Source of the DNA: Alphaproteobacteria bacterium | Lineage (GTDB): Bacteria > Pseudomonadota > Alphaproteobacteria > Rhodobacterales > Rhodobacteraceae | DNA length: 64,000 nt | NCBI GenBank assembly: GCA_030429495.1 | Contig: JAUIFH010000003.1 | Span: forward strand, 124,001-188,000 | Direction: 5' to 3' | Shown: one piece after another, positions 47,598 through 55,555 of the stretch | How positions within the stretch are numbered: the first letter of the stretch is position 1 | Layout of the letters: each line of letters starts with the position of its first letter | Notes under the pieces: model-generated | What the model was told of the DNA's origin: nothing | What the model saw: the letters and a program-made list of their open reading frames with translations, nothing else | The model's database searches: none | Program-made: the position numbers and the translations under genes

Positions 47598-48518
47598 TTA
47601 GCTCCCTGGGTTGGTCTTGTGTTTCCGGTCACTGCCCTCAGTCCGGGCGAGCGCCGCGCGAAGATTGCCGTCGCTGGCGCGCAGCAGCGCCTGCGCTTGG
47701 TCTGACGTGGCACCGCAGGCGATAAGGACGGCCGGCTTGACGGCGCCCTCTGCCGCGTCGAGCGCCGATGCAGCGGCGGCGGCATCGACGCCGGCGATGG
47801 CCTCCACCATAACCCGCGCCCGCATGCGCAGCTTCGTGTTGTCGGCCACGAGGCCGACCATCATCCCGTCATGAACCTGACCAAGACGGATGCCCATCAG
47901 GGTCGACATGAGGTTCAGCGCCACCTTCTGCGCGGTGCCGGCGCCCATTCGGGTCGATCCGGCAATCACTTCGGGCGGGGTCGGAAGGCAGATGGCCACA
48001 TCCGCACCATTAAAGATCGGGGCGCCGTGGTTGTTCGCGACCGCTATGATCCGCGCGCCCCGCGCAAGGGCCGCTTTCGCGGCGGCAAGCGGGTAGGGCG
48101 TCCGCCCCGAGGCGGTGACCGCAATGACGACGTCACCTTCGGCCAGCGCAGCGCCTGCGCGCGCGCCGTCATCGGCGTCATCCTCCGTCACGCCGGGCAT
48201 CCGGGAATCGCTGGGCAGTCCGCCGGCCATCAGAATTACAATCCGGTCGGCGTCGACGCCGAACGTCCCCGGAATCTCCAGCCCGTCAGACATCGCCATG
48301 AGCGCCGACGAACCCGCCCCGACATAGACAAGACGCCCACCTGACCGGATCGACGCCGCCATGATCTCGGCCCCGGCGGCGATTTCCGGCAACGCGCCCG
48401 AGACCGCCTGAAGCGCATCGGCCTGCGCCGAGAGCAGTGCGCCAAGGATGGCGCCGCTTTCGCGGTCATCCAGCCCTTTGGCGGCTGGGTGCAGGCGTTC
48501 AGTGGCAGCTGACGTCAT
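47598..48518 (-). CDS. murQ: N-acetylmuramic acid 6-phosphate etherase (MurQ-like)
   Basis: A 306-residue SIS-domain lyase. MurQ cleaves the lactyl ether of MurNAc-6-phosphate to give GlcNAc-6-phosphate and D-lactate. The signature GSTRMGAGTAQKVALNLMST is intact. The positions I equate with the catalytic glutamates of E. coli MurQ are kept (Glu81 in LEIPGTFG, Glu112 in TEDDADD). The canonical TSGRLGVLDASE segment is replaced by SSALMAMSDGLE, so this is a divergent member. The C-terminus has the usual small helical domain. The ATG at 48518 follows GGGGGG. It heads the transporter operon. Confidence 0.85.
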   Translation of the reverse strand: MTSAATERLHPAAKGLDDRESGAILGALLSAQADALQAVSGALPEIAAGAEIMAASIRSGGRLVYVGAGSSALMAMSDGLEIPGTFGVDADRIVILMAGGLPSDSRMPGVTEDDADDGARAGAALAEGDVVIAVTASGRTPYPLAAAKAALARGARIIAVANNHGAPIFNGADVAICLPTPPEVIAGSTRMGAGTAQKVALNLMSTLMGIRLGQVHDGMMVGLVADNTKLRMRARVMVEAIAGVDAAAAASALDAAEGAVKPAVLIACGATSDQAQALLRASDGNLRAALARTEGSDRKHKTNPGS

Positions 48519-48540
48519 CGAATCCCCCCGATTGCAACAA

Positions 48541-48568
48541 AGCATACCTATCTAATACCTTTTGTCCA
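48541..48568 (-). promoter_or_regulatory. Candidate promoter of the murQ-transporter operon
   Basis: On the minus strand TGGACA (48563-48568) and TATGCT (48541-48546) are separated by 16 bp, 22 bp before the ATG. The two AGGTAT repeats occupy the spacer and -10, so a bound regulator would block polymerase. Confidence 0.5.
48544..48560 (-). promoter_or_regulatory. Operator copy 1: tandem AGGTAT repeat
   Basis: On the minus strand AGGTAT occurs twice with start points 11 bp apart (48555-48560 and 48544-48549), one helical turn. It lies inside the murQ promoter. A second copy with the same layout lies 95 bp away in the opposite orientation. The GntR-family protein encoded in the divergent operon is the obvious candidate ligand. 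Confidence 0.6.
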
Positions 48569-48654
48569 CATCAAATTGCGCACCACCAAGTTTTCCCGCA
48601 GTATCGGCGGATTGGTACCTAAAATTCAGCAGATAGGTCTTTCATTGTCATTAT

Positions 48655-48671
48655 AGGTATTATAAAGGTAT
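48655..48671 (+). promoter_or_regulatory. Operator copy 2: tandem AGGTAT repeat
   Basis: AGGTAT occurs at 48655-48660 and 48666-48671, again 11 bp apart, just before the kinase ATG at 48676 and covering its ribosome site AAAGG. Both copies share the pattern AGGTATTA-N3-AGGTAT. Binding here could block transcription or translation start of the right-hand operon. Confidence 0.6.
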
Positions 48672-48675
48672 TTTC

Positions 48676-49554
48676 ATGATGCAACCCGACTCGATCCTCA
48701 TCGGCCTCGACGGCGGCGGGACCTCCTGCCGCGCGGCGCTTGTTCGCGGGGACGGGTCCGGGCGGATTGAAATGACCGGCGGACCGGCGAACGTCTCCGA
48801 CTTTGCCGGCGCGATGACGCGGGTGCGCGACCTTGTCCTGCGCCTGGCCGCGGCCGCCGGGATCGATTCCGATGAGTTGGGCGGCGCGGCCGTCCATGCC
48901 GGATTTGCCGGCGTGATGGACGACATGATCGCGGCCCGCGTCGCCGCGGAATTGCCCTTCGCCCGCGTAACGGTGACGGACGACCAGCCGACCATGATCG
49001 CGGGCGCGCTCGGCGCGCGGGACGGCGCGGTCGCCGCAATCGGCACGGGGTCCTTCGTCGGACGCCAGTCGGGGGGCGCAATCCATGTGCTTGGCGGCTG
49101 GGGTTTCGCGCTCGGCGACCAGGCATCCGGCGCCTGGCTGGGCCGGAGCCTGCTGTCAGCCGCGCTTCTGGCCGGGGACGGGATCGCACCGGGGAGCGCG
49201 CTGACGAACGCCATTTCCACGCGTCTTGGCGGCGCGCCGGGCATGGTGGCCTTCGCGCTTTCATCCGCGCCAAACGACTACGCCGCGCTCGCGCCCGAGG
49301 TCGTCGCGGCTGCAACAGAGGGTGATGCGGTCGCCGCGCGGCTGATGGGGGAGGGCGCGGCCTATATCGAATCCGCGCTCGCCGCGCTCGGGTTCTCGGC
49401 GGGCGACACGCTTTGTCTTGCGGGAGGGCTCGGACCGGCCTATGGCCAATGGCTTTCCGCCGGAACGGCGGCGGGCATCGCCGCCCCGCAAGGGACCGCA
49501 CTCGACGGCGCGCTTGCGCTTGCCGCGCGTGCGGCGGAAGGGGCGCCGGCATGA
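48676..49554 (+). CDS. BadF/BadG/BcrA-type N-acetylhexosamine kinase
   Basis: A 292-residue cytoplasmic kinase of the ASKHA fold. The phosphate loop GLDGGGTSCRAAL near the N-terminus, TDDQPTMIAGAL, and GTGSFVGR with GGWGFALGDQASGAWLG identify the GlcNAc-kinase branch of the BadF/BadG/BcrA family. That branch includes clostridial MurK, which phosphorylates both GlcNAc and MurNAc. In this context it should make the 6-phosphate needed by MurQ. The ATG at 48676 or 48679 may serve as start. It overlaps the GntR gene by 4 bp. Confidence 0.88.
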   Translation: MMQPDSILIGLDGGGTSCRAALVRGDGSGRIEMTGGPANVSDFAGAMTRVRDLVLRLAAAAGIDSDELGGAAVHAGFAGVMDDMIAARVAAELPFARVTVTDDQPTMIAGALGARDGAVAAIGTGSFVGRQSGGAIHVLGGWGFALGDQASGAWLGRSLLSAALLAGDGIAPGSALTNAISTRLGGAPGMVAFALSSAPNDYAALAPEVVAAATEGDAVAARLMGEGAAYIESALAALGFSAGDTLCLAGGLGPAYGQWLSAGTAAGIAAPQGTALDGALALAARAAEGAPA

Positions 49555-50315
49555 AGATTTCCGACTATCTCGACCCGGAACTCTGGCTCAACCCCGCGAA
49601 CGGGCCGCTCTACGTCCAGCTTCGCAAACGGATCGAGGCCGGGATCGCCTCGGGCTTTCTCGCGCCCGACATGCCGTTGCCGCCAGAGCGGGAGATCGCC
49701 GCGCTGACCGACCTGTCGCGGGTCACGGTGCGCAAGGCTATCGCCGAACTGGTGGACAAGGGGATGATCCTGCAGAAGCAGGGGTCGGGTTCCTATGTCG
49801 CGCCGGCCCGCCCACGCGTCGAACAATCCCTGTCGCGGCTGACGTCCTTTTCCGAGGACATGGCCCGGCGCGGCTTCCAGTCGGAGATGGACTGGCTTGA
49901 ACGCGGGCTGTTCCTGCCGTCGCCGGATGAGGTCACGGCGCTTGGCCTTGGCGCGGGCGATCAGGTCGCACGGCTGGCCCGACTGCGCCGCGCCAATGGC
50001 CGCCCGATGGCGATCGAGCGAGCATCGCTGCCGACCGATATCCTGCCCAATCCCCTGGCCGTCACGCATTCGCTTTACGAGGTTTTGGGCGAGGCCGGGT
50101 TGCGGCCGGTCCGGGCCGTCCAGAAAATCTCGGCCGTCAATCTTGCCGACAACGACGCCGGGTTGCTTGGGGTCGCACCGATGACGGCCGGTCTCAGGAT
50201 CGAACGCACATCCTATCTGCCCGAGGGCCGCGTGGTTGAATACACCCGCTCGCTCTATCGCGGCGATGCCTATGATTTCGTTGCAGAACTACGCCTTCCG
50301 GAGAGCCTGACATGA
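49551..50315 (+). CDS. GntR-family (HutC/NagR type) transcriptional regulator
   Basis: A 254-residue regulator. The winged helix-turn-helix spans about residues 18-80 (PLYVQLRKRIEAGIASGFL, LPPEREIAALTDLSRVTVRK) and the UTRA effector domain about 95-245 (ARLRRANGRPMAIERASLP, RTSYLPEGRVVEYTRSLYRG). This HutC-like architecture matches NagR/DasR regulators, which respond to GlcN-6-phosphate or GlcNAc-6-phosphate. Overlaps with the kinase and SIS genes (4 bp each) place it in the operon. It most likely represses both divergent operons through the AGGTAT repeats. Confidence 0.93.
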   Translation: MKISDYLDPELWLNPANGPLYVQLRKRIEAGIASGFLAPDMPLPPEREIAALTDLSRVTVRKAIAELVDKGMILQKQGSGSYVAPARPRVEQSLSRLTSFSEDMARRGFQSEMDWLERGLFLPSPDEVTALGLGAGDQVARLARLRRANGRPMAIERASLPTDILPNPLAVTHSLYEVLGEAGLRPVRAVQKISAVNLADNDAGLLGVAPMTAGLRIERTSYLPEGRVVEYTRSLYRGDAYDFVAELRLPESLT

Positions 50316-51343
50316 CCGATAACCAAAGCCAGATGCGCCGCGAGATTCTTGAGATTCCGGATGCCGTCGGCCGTCTTCTGGACCAGGGAGGCGCGGCGAT
50401 CCGTGCCACCGCGAAGGCCGCGCGCGATCTCGACCCGGCTTACATCGCAACTGTGGCGCGGGGATCGTCCGATCATGTCTGCACCTACCTGAAATACGTC
50501 TCGGAAATCACGCTCGGACTTCCCGTTGCCTCCATCGGCCCGTCCGTCGCTTCGATCTACCATGCACCGCTGCGGCTTGGTGGCAGTCTGTGCCTGTCGG
50601 TCTCGCAGTCGGGCAAGAGCCCCGACATCGTGGAACTCGCGCGCGTCGCCGGGGCAGGGGGCGCAATGACCGTCGCGGTCACGAACGATGCCGCTTCGCC
50701 GCTCGCGCAGGCAAGCGACCGTGTGCTCAACATCCATGCCGGGCCGGAACTCTCGGTCGCGGCGACGAAGACATTCGTCACCTCTGCCGTTGCCGGTCTG
50801 GCGCTGATCGCCGAGGCGGCGCGCGACAAGGCGCTTCGCGCGGCCATAGCGGGCCTGCCGGCGCATCTGGAGGCCGCCGCGCGGGCGGATTGGGGCGCGC
50901 TTGTCGACCGGCTCGCGCGCGCCGAATCGCTTTATACCCTGGGCCGTGGCCCGGGCTTCGCAATGTCGGGGGAAGCGGCGCTGAAGCTCAAGGAAACCTG
51001 CCAGATCCACGCCGAGAACTATTCCTCGGCCGAAGTGCTGCACGGGCCGGTTTCCATCGTTTCGCAGGACTTCCCGGTTCTGGCCTTCGCCGCCGGGGAT
51101 GCCGCGGAACCCGCGGTTCTCGACGTGGCCGAGGCGCTGGCGGGGAAGGGCGCGTCGGTCTTCGTGACATCCGGCGACGCCACGAACGCACAGGCGCTGC
51201 CACGTGTGGAAACCGGCCATCCGCTGACCGACCCGATCGCGCTCATCGTGTCGTTCTACGCCATGGTAGAGCAGGTGGCGCTGGCCCGTGGGGTCGATCC
51301 CGACCGCCCGCGCCATCTCAACAAGGTGACGGAGACGGTGTGA
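50312..51343 (+). CDS. SIS-domain sugar-phosphate isomerase/deaminase (NagB-II type)
   Basis: A 343-residue protein with two SIS domains, equal to the isomerase half of GlmS without the glutaminase domain. Evidence is ARGSSDHVCTYLKYVSE, VSQSGKSPDIVEL, TVAVTNDAASPLAQAS and LKETCQIHAENYSSAEVLHGP. In amino-sugar clusters such proteins act as GlcN-6-phosphate deaminases that make fructose-6-phosphate and ammonia. It lies between the GntR gene (4-bp overlap) and nagA (1-bp overlap), which supports that role. Confidence 0.9.
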   Translation: MTDNQSQMRREILEIPDAVGRLLDQGGAAIRATAKAARDLDPAYIATVARGSSDHVCTYLKYVSEITLGLPVASIGPSVASIYHAPLRLGGSLCLSVSQSGKSPDIVELARVAGAGGAMTVAVTNDAASPLAQASDRVLNIHAGPELSVAATKTFVTSAVAGLALIAEAARDKALRAAIAGLPAHLEAAARADWGALVDRLARAESLYTLGRGPGFAMSGEAALKLKETCQIHAENYSSAEVLHGPVSIVSQDFPVLAFAAGDAAEPAVLDVAEALAGKGASVFVTSGDATNAQALPRVETGHPLTDPIALIVSFYAMVEQVALARGVDPDRPRHLNKVTETV

Positions 51344-52500
51344 TGGCCGACCTCTATCACGGCGCCGATATCTTCGACGGCACCCGTCTCGGCCCCGGTG
51401 CGCTTTTGGTCGAGGACGGCAGGATCGCCGCGATACTTTCGCCGGATGCGGCGCCCGCCGACGCCAGAAGGATCGCGCTGGATGGCGGTGTTCTCGCGCC
51501 TGGCTTCGTCGATCTGCAACTGAACGGCGGTGGTGGTGTGATGTTCAACGACGCCCCGGACGTCGCCACGCTGCAACGGATAGCCGAGGCCCATGCACGG
51601 CTGGGATCGCTGGCGCTGCTGCCGACGCTGATCACCGACACGCCGGACCAGACCCGTGCGGCGGTGGCGGCGGTCGAGGCGGCCGTTGCCGCCGGTATTC
51701 CCGGCATCGCCGGGCTGCATCTGGAAGGGCCGCATCTCAGCCTTGCGCGCAAGGGCGCGCATGACCCGGCGCTGATCCGGCCGATGGAGCGGGAAGACCT
51801 CGCATTCCTTCTCGACGCGGCAACCCGGCTTCCGTGCCTTCTGCTGACCGTTGCGCCGGAAAGCGTAACGAATACGCAAATCGCGACGCTCGCCGGGGCC
51901 GGTATCGTCGTGTCACTGGGCCATACGGACGCGACATCTGCAACCTGCCGCGCAGCCGCGCGGGCCGGTGCGCATATGGCGACGCATCTCTTCAACGCGA
52001 TGAGCCAGCTTGGAAATCGCGAACCCGGCCTTGTCGGCGCGGTGCTTGCCGATGGCGCACTCAGCGCCGGCCTGATCGCCGACGGCATTCACGTCCATCC
52101 CGAAGCCATGGCGACGGCCTTGCGTGCCAAGACGGGGCCGGGCGCGATATTCCTTGTCACCGACGCAATGGCGCCAGCGGGATCGGACATCACGCACTTC
52201 ACGCTGAACGGACGCGAGATACGCCGCGAGAACGGACGCCTGACGCTCGCCGACGGAACGCTGGCCGGTGCCGATCTCGACATGGCGCGCGCGATCCGCG
52301 TTCTTTGCGACGACGTCGGACAACCGCTCGACCGCGCGCTTGCCATGGCGACAAGCATTCCAGCGCGGATTGTCGGGCTTGATGACCGCCACGGATCGCT
52401 CATTGCCGGCAGTGATGCCGATTTCATCCATCTGTCCGGCAGCCTCCATCTGAAGGGCGTCTGGCGGAAGGGGATCGCGCTGGCGTCCACTTCAGGATGA
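51343..52500 (+). CDS. nagA: N-acetylglucosamine-6-phosphate deacetylase
   Basis: A 385-residue metal-dependent amidohydrolase that deacetylates GlcNAc-6-phosphate to GlcN-6-phosphate. The start of the barrel (GVLAPGFVDLQLNGGGGVMFND), the metal-site Glu128 in HLEGPHLS, the metal-ligand histidines in LGHTDATS and THLFNAMS, and the substrate residues in DGIHVHPEAM and VTDAMAPAG with the catalytic Asp are all visible. The ATG overlaps the SIS stop by one base. It closes the right-hand amino-sugar operon. Confidence 0.95.
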   Translation: MADLYHGADIFDGTRLGPGALLVEDGRIAAILSPDAAPADARRIALDGGVLAPGFVDLQLNGGGGVMFNDAPDVATLQRIAEAHARLGSLALLPTLITDTPDQTRAAVAAVEAAVAAGIPGIAGLHLEGPHLSLARKGAHDPALIRPMEREDLAFLLDAATRLPCLLLTVAPESVTNTQIATLAGAGIVVSLGHTDATSATCRAAARAGAHMATHLFNAMSQLGNREPGLVGAVLADGALSAGLIADGIHVHPEAMATALRAKTGPGAIFLVTDAMAPAGSDITHFTLNGREIRRENGRLTLADGTLAGADLDMARAIRVLCDDVGQPLDRALAMATSIPARIVGLDDRHGSLIAGSDADFIHLSGSLHLKGVWRKGIALASTSG

Positions 52501-52545
52501 TCTAATTATCCGATAATCGATATTATGTAATTAAAATATGCATAC
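52501..52545. other. AT-rich island with nested palindromes
   Basis: This 45-bp segment after nagA has only about 10 G or C bases. It contains ATAAT-CGAT-ATTAT (52513-52526) flanked by TAATTA at 52503-52508 and 52528-52533. It precedes rpe by about 90 bp and could be a promoter/UP region or a bend-protein site. No clear -35/-10 pair could be fixed. Confidence 0.4.
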
Positions 52546-52633
52546 CGAAACCATGACCTGCGCCCGCTATCCAATCTGGCATCGCCTGCCCATTACCGCT
52601 ACAGGATGCGCAACGAACTAACCGGAGCGTATC

Positions 52634-53326
52634 ATGACCTTCGACCGCAGCATCAAGATCGCCCCGTCGATCCTTTCCGCCGATTTTGCCAATTTCGGCC
52701 AGGAGATCCGCGCAATCGAGGATCAGGGCTGCGACTGGGTCCATGTGGACGTCATGGATGGCCATTTCGTTCCGAACCTGACCTTCGGCCCGGCCATGTG
52801 CAAGGCGATCCGGCCGCATATCCGCACCGTGATGGACGTGCATCTGATGATCGCGCCGGTCGATCCCTACATCGAAGCCTTCGCCGAGGCCGGCGCCGAT
52901 GTCATTACCGCGCATCTGGAGGCCGGGCCGCACATTCACCGCACGCTGCAAGCCATTCGCGCCACAGGGAAAAAATCCGGTATCGCGATCAATCCCGGAA
53001 CGCCTGCGGAAGCGGTCGCGCCCGTGCTCGACCTTGTGGACCTTGTCTGCGTCATGACGGTCAATCCCGGCTTTGGCGGGCAGAAATTCATTCATTCACA
53101 GATAGATAAAGTGCTTTCTTTGCGTAAAATGATCGATGACAGGCCGATCCATATCGAGATTGACGGCGGCATCACGCCGGAAACGGCGCCACTTGTCGCG
53201 GCTGCCGGTGCGGACGTGCTCGTCGCCGGTTCCGGCGTCTTTTCTGGCGGATCGGTTGCGAAGCCCGATGTCTATGGCCAGAATATCGCCGCGATCCGCG
53301 CTGCCGCCGAGGCCGCGCAAAGCTGA
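52634..53326 (+). CDS. rpe: Ribulose-phosphate 3-epimerase
   Basis: A 230-residue TIM-barrel enzyme that interconverts ribulose-5-phosphate and xylulose-5-phosphate in the pentose phosphate and Calvin pathways. Metal-ligand and catalytic residues are visible in HVDVMDGHFVPNLTFGP, DVHLMI, MTVNPGFGGQKFI and EIDGGI, and the phosphate loop is AGSGVF. The start is preceded by GGAG. It follows nagA on the same strand across the AT-rich island and precedes a thioredoxin-like gene 10 bp downstream. Confidence 0.96.
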   Translation: MTFDRSIKIAPSILSADFANFGQEIRAIEDQGCDWVHVDVMDGHFVPNLTFGPAMCKAIRPHIRTVMDVHLMIAPVDPYIEAFAEAGADVITAHLEAGPHIHRTLQAIRATGKKSGIAINPGTPAEAVAPVLDLVDLVCVMTVNPGFGGQKFIHSQIDKVLSLRKMIDDRPIHIEIDGGITPETAPLVAAAGADVLVAGSGVFSGGSVAKPDVYGQNIAAIRAAAEAAQS

Positions 53327-53336
53327 GGAGGACATC

Positions 53337-53891
53337 ATGGCCGTTTCCCCGCCCGTCTGCGACTTTGGCTGGAAGGCCGTTCCTTTCACCCTGCCCGGCA
53401 CCGATGACCGCGACTGGACGCTCGATCAGGTCGCCGGCCCGAACGGCACGCTGATCATGTTCATCTGCAATCATTGCCCTTACGTGCAATCTGTGATCGA
53501 CCGCATCGTCCGCGACGCGAAGGAGTTGCAGGCCTTCGGCATCGGCGTTGCGGCGATCTCCTCCAACGATGCCGGCGAATATCCGCAGGACGGCTTCGAC
53601 GCGATGAAAGCCGAGGCCCTGCGCCACGGCTTCACCTTTCCCTATCTCTACGACGAGAGCCAGGAGATCGCGAAAGCGTACGGTGCGGCCTGCACGCCGG
53701 ATTTCTTCGGCTTCAACAAGGATTTCGGCCTTCAATATCGCGGGCGGCTCGATTCCTCGGGTCGTCAGGCCGCCGCGTCGGATGCCAAGCGCGAGCTGTT
53801 CGAAGCGATGAAGCGTGTCGCTGCTTCCGGACAGGGGCCGGAGCATCAGATCGCCTCGATGGGCTGCTCGATCAAGTGGAAGGCGGCGTGA
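53337..53891 (+). CDS. Thioredoxin-family protein with CNHC motif
   Basis: A 184-residue cytoplasmic thioredoxin/AhpC-like fold protein. The redox motif is C-N-H-C in FICNHCPYVQS. The fold continues with GVAAISSNDAGEYPQDGFDAM and YGAACTPDFFGFNKDFGLQYRG, where TP is the cis-proline loop. It is the family often labelled thioredoxin family protein or peroxiredoxin-like. The ATG at 53337 follows GAGGAG. It overlaps gph by 4 bp (GTGA). The partner and substrate are unknown. Confidence 0.88.
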   Translation: MAVSPPVCDFGWKAVPFTLPGTDDRDWTLDQVAGPNGTLIMFICNHCPYVQSVIDRIVRDAKELQAFGIGVAAISSNDAGEYPQDGFDAMKAEALRHGFTFPYLYDESQEIAKAYGAACTPDFFGFNKDFGLQYRGRLDSSGRQAAASDAKRELFEAMKRVAASGQGPEHQIASMGCSIKWKAA

Positions 53892-54550
53892 CCCCTGCCC
53901 CGGCTATCGTCTTCGACCTCGACGGGACGCTGATCGACAGCGTTCCCGATCTGGGCGCCGCAGTGAACCGCACGCTGGCGGCCGAGGGCCAGGCGCCGAT
54001 GCCGCTCGGTGAGATCAAGACCTATGTCGGCGACGGCGCGCCGGTCCTCGTCTCGCGCGTCATGGTGGCGCGCGGGATCGACCCGTCGCGCCACAAGGAG
54101 CTGACCGACCGGATCGTCGGCGACTACACGGCGAATGCCGCGGTGCTGACCCGGATCTATCCGGGCGTCACCGAAGCGCTGACGGTCTTGCGCGAGCGCG
54201 GCCATCCCCTCGGCATCTGCACCAACAAGCCGGGCGGCGCGACCCATTCCGTTCTCGCGGCGCTCAAGCTCGACACGTATTTCGACGCGGTCATTGCCGG
54301 CGACACACTGGCGGAAAGAAAGCCCCACCCTGCCCCGCTTCTCGCCGCGTTCGAAGCGCTCGGGGGTCCGGGCCTCTATGTCGGCGACAGCGAGGTAGAC
54401 GCAGCGACCGCCGTTGCCGCGGGCTGCCCGTTCCTTCTGTTCTCGGAAGGCTATCTGAGGGTTCCGCGCGAGGAAATCGCGGTGACGGCCGAATTCGCCA
54501 CCTTTGCCGATTTGGCCGCACTTGTCGCCGGAATGACCGTGCTACAGTAA
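53888..54550 (+). CDS. gph: Phosphoglycolate phosphatase (HAD family)
   Basis: A 220-residue HAD hydrolase with nucleophile motif FDLDGTLIDS near residue 10, motif II TNKP and motif III/IV AERKPHPAPLL and YVGDSEVDAATA. The helical cap holds TYVGDGAPVLVSRVM, as in Gph. It removes phosphate from 2-phosphoglycolate formed by DNA repair or Rubisco oxygenation. The start is GTG at 53888, overlapping the previous stop by 4 bp. The adjacency of rpe and gph echoes the rpe-gph operons of other proteobacteria. Confidence 0.93.
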   Translation: MTPAPAIVFDLDGTLIDSVPDLGAAVNRTLAAEGQAPMPLGEIKTYVGDGAPVLVSRVMVARGIDPSRHKELTDRIVGDYTANAAVLTRIYPGVTEALTVLRERGHPLGICTNKPGGATHSVLAALKLDTYFDAVIAGDTLAERKPHPAPLLAAFEALGGPGLYVGDSEVDAATAVAAGCPFLLFSEGYLRVPREEIAVTAEFATFADLAALVAGMTVLQ

Positions 54551-54645
54551 TCGGGCAGGCCCGCCCTGCCCGCCAATCACATTCAAGGATTGATATGTGT
54601 TTGGCCCGCACCTATATCTTGCGGGAAAAGATGACGGAGGTGGTG

Positions 54646-55521
54646 ATGAGACCCAATGCGAAGCCCGACGTGCGCGGCTTTTTCGATGATGCGACGAACA
54701 CCGTCACATTCGTGGTCAAGGACCCCGGCAGCAACACCTGCGCGATCGTCGATTCCGTGCTCGATTTCGACTACGCCTCGGGCCGGACCGACACGCAGTC
54801 CGCCGACCGCGTGATTGCCCATGTCCGCGACGTGGGCCTCGACGTGGCCTGGATCCTCGAAACCCATGTCCATGCCGACCATCTTTCGGCCGCGCCCTAT
54901 TTCCAGCAGCAGCTTGGCGGCAAGATCGGCATCGGCGAGAAGATCACCGTCGTGCAGGACACGTTCGGCAAGATCTTCAACGAAGGCACCGAGTTCCAGC
55001 GCGACGGCAGCCAGTTCGACCAGCTTTTCAAGGAAGGCGATACGTTCGAGATCGGCGCGCTCAAAGGCTCTGTCCTTCACACGCCGGGCCATACGCCGGC
55101 CTGCCTGACCTATGTCATCGGTGATGCGGCCTTTGTCGGCGATACGCTGTTCATGCCGGATTTCGGTACGGCACGGACCGATTTCCCCGGCGGCTCCGCC
55201 GAGACGCTCTTCGCCTCAATCCAGAAGATCCTCACCCTGCCCGACGACACGCGCGTCTTCGTCGGCCACGACTACAAGGCGCCGGGCCGGGATGAATATG
55301 CCTGGGAAACCACGGTGGCAGAGGAACGTGCCCGCAACGTCCATGTCGGCGCGGGCAAGTCCGCCGAGGAATTCGTAAAGATGCGCAATGCCCGCGACGC
55401 GACCCTGGGGATGCCGAAGCTGATCGTGCCCTCGCTTCAGGTCAACATGCGCGCTGGCCAGATGCCGCCACCCGAGGATGACGGCAGCACCTACCTGAAG
55501 GTTCCGGTCAACAAGCTCTGA
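54646..55521 (+). CDS. Metallo-beta-lactamase-fold hydrolase (ETHE1/Blh-like, persulfide dioxygenase candidate)
   Basis: A 291-residue MBL-fold protein. The metal motif THVHADH is followed by HTPGHT and GDTLFMPDFGTARTDFPGG, the pattern of ETHE1-type persulfide dioxygenases and the Blh proteins of BigR-regulated sulfide operons. The C-terminus TYLKVPVNKL is typical of the group. I use the ATG at 54646 because GGAGG lies 5 bp upstream; the longer frame from 54595 lacks one. It would oxidise glutathione persulfide to sulfite. The SulP transporter 34 bp downstream fits a sulfur role. Confidence 0.88.
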   Translation: MRPNAKPDVRGFFDDATNTVTFVVKDPGSNTCAIVDSVLDFDYASGRTDTQSADRVIAHVRDVGLDVAWILETHVHADHLSAAPYFQQQLGGKIGIGEKITVVQDTFGKIFNEGTEFQRDGSQFDQLFKEGDTFEIGALKGSVLHTPGHTPACLTYVIGDAAFVGDTLFMPDFGTARTDFPGGSAETLFASIQKILTLPDDTRVFVGHDYKAPGRDEYAWETTVAEERARNVHVGAGKSAEEFVKMRNARDATLGMPKLIVPSLQVNMRAGQMPPPEDDGSTYLKVPVNKL

Positions 55522-55555
55522 CGCAGCCGGAGACCGGCGGACGGGAAATCCTTCG

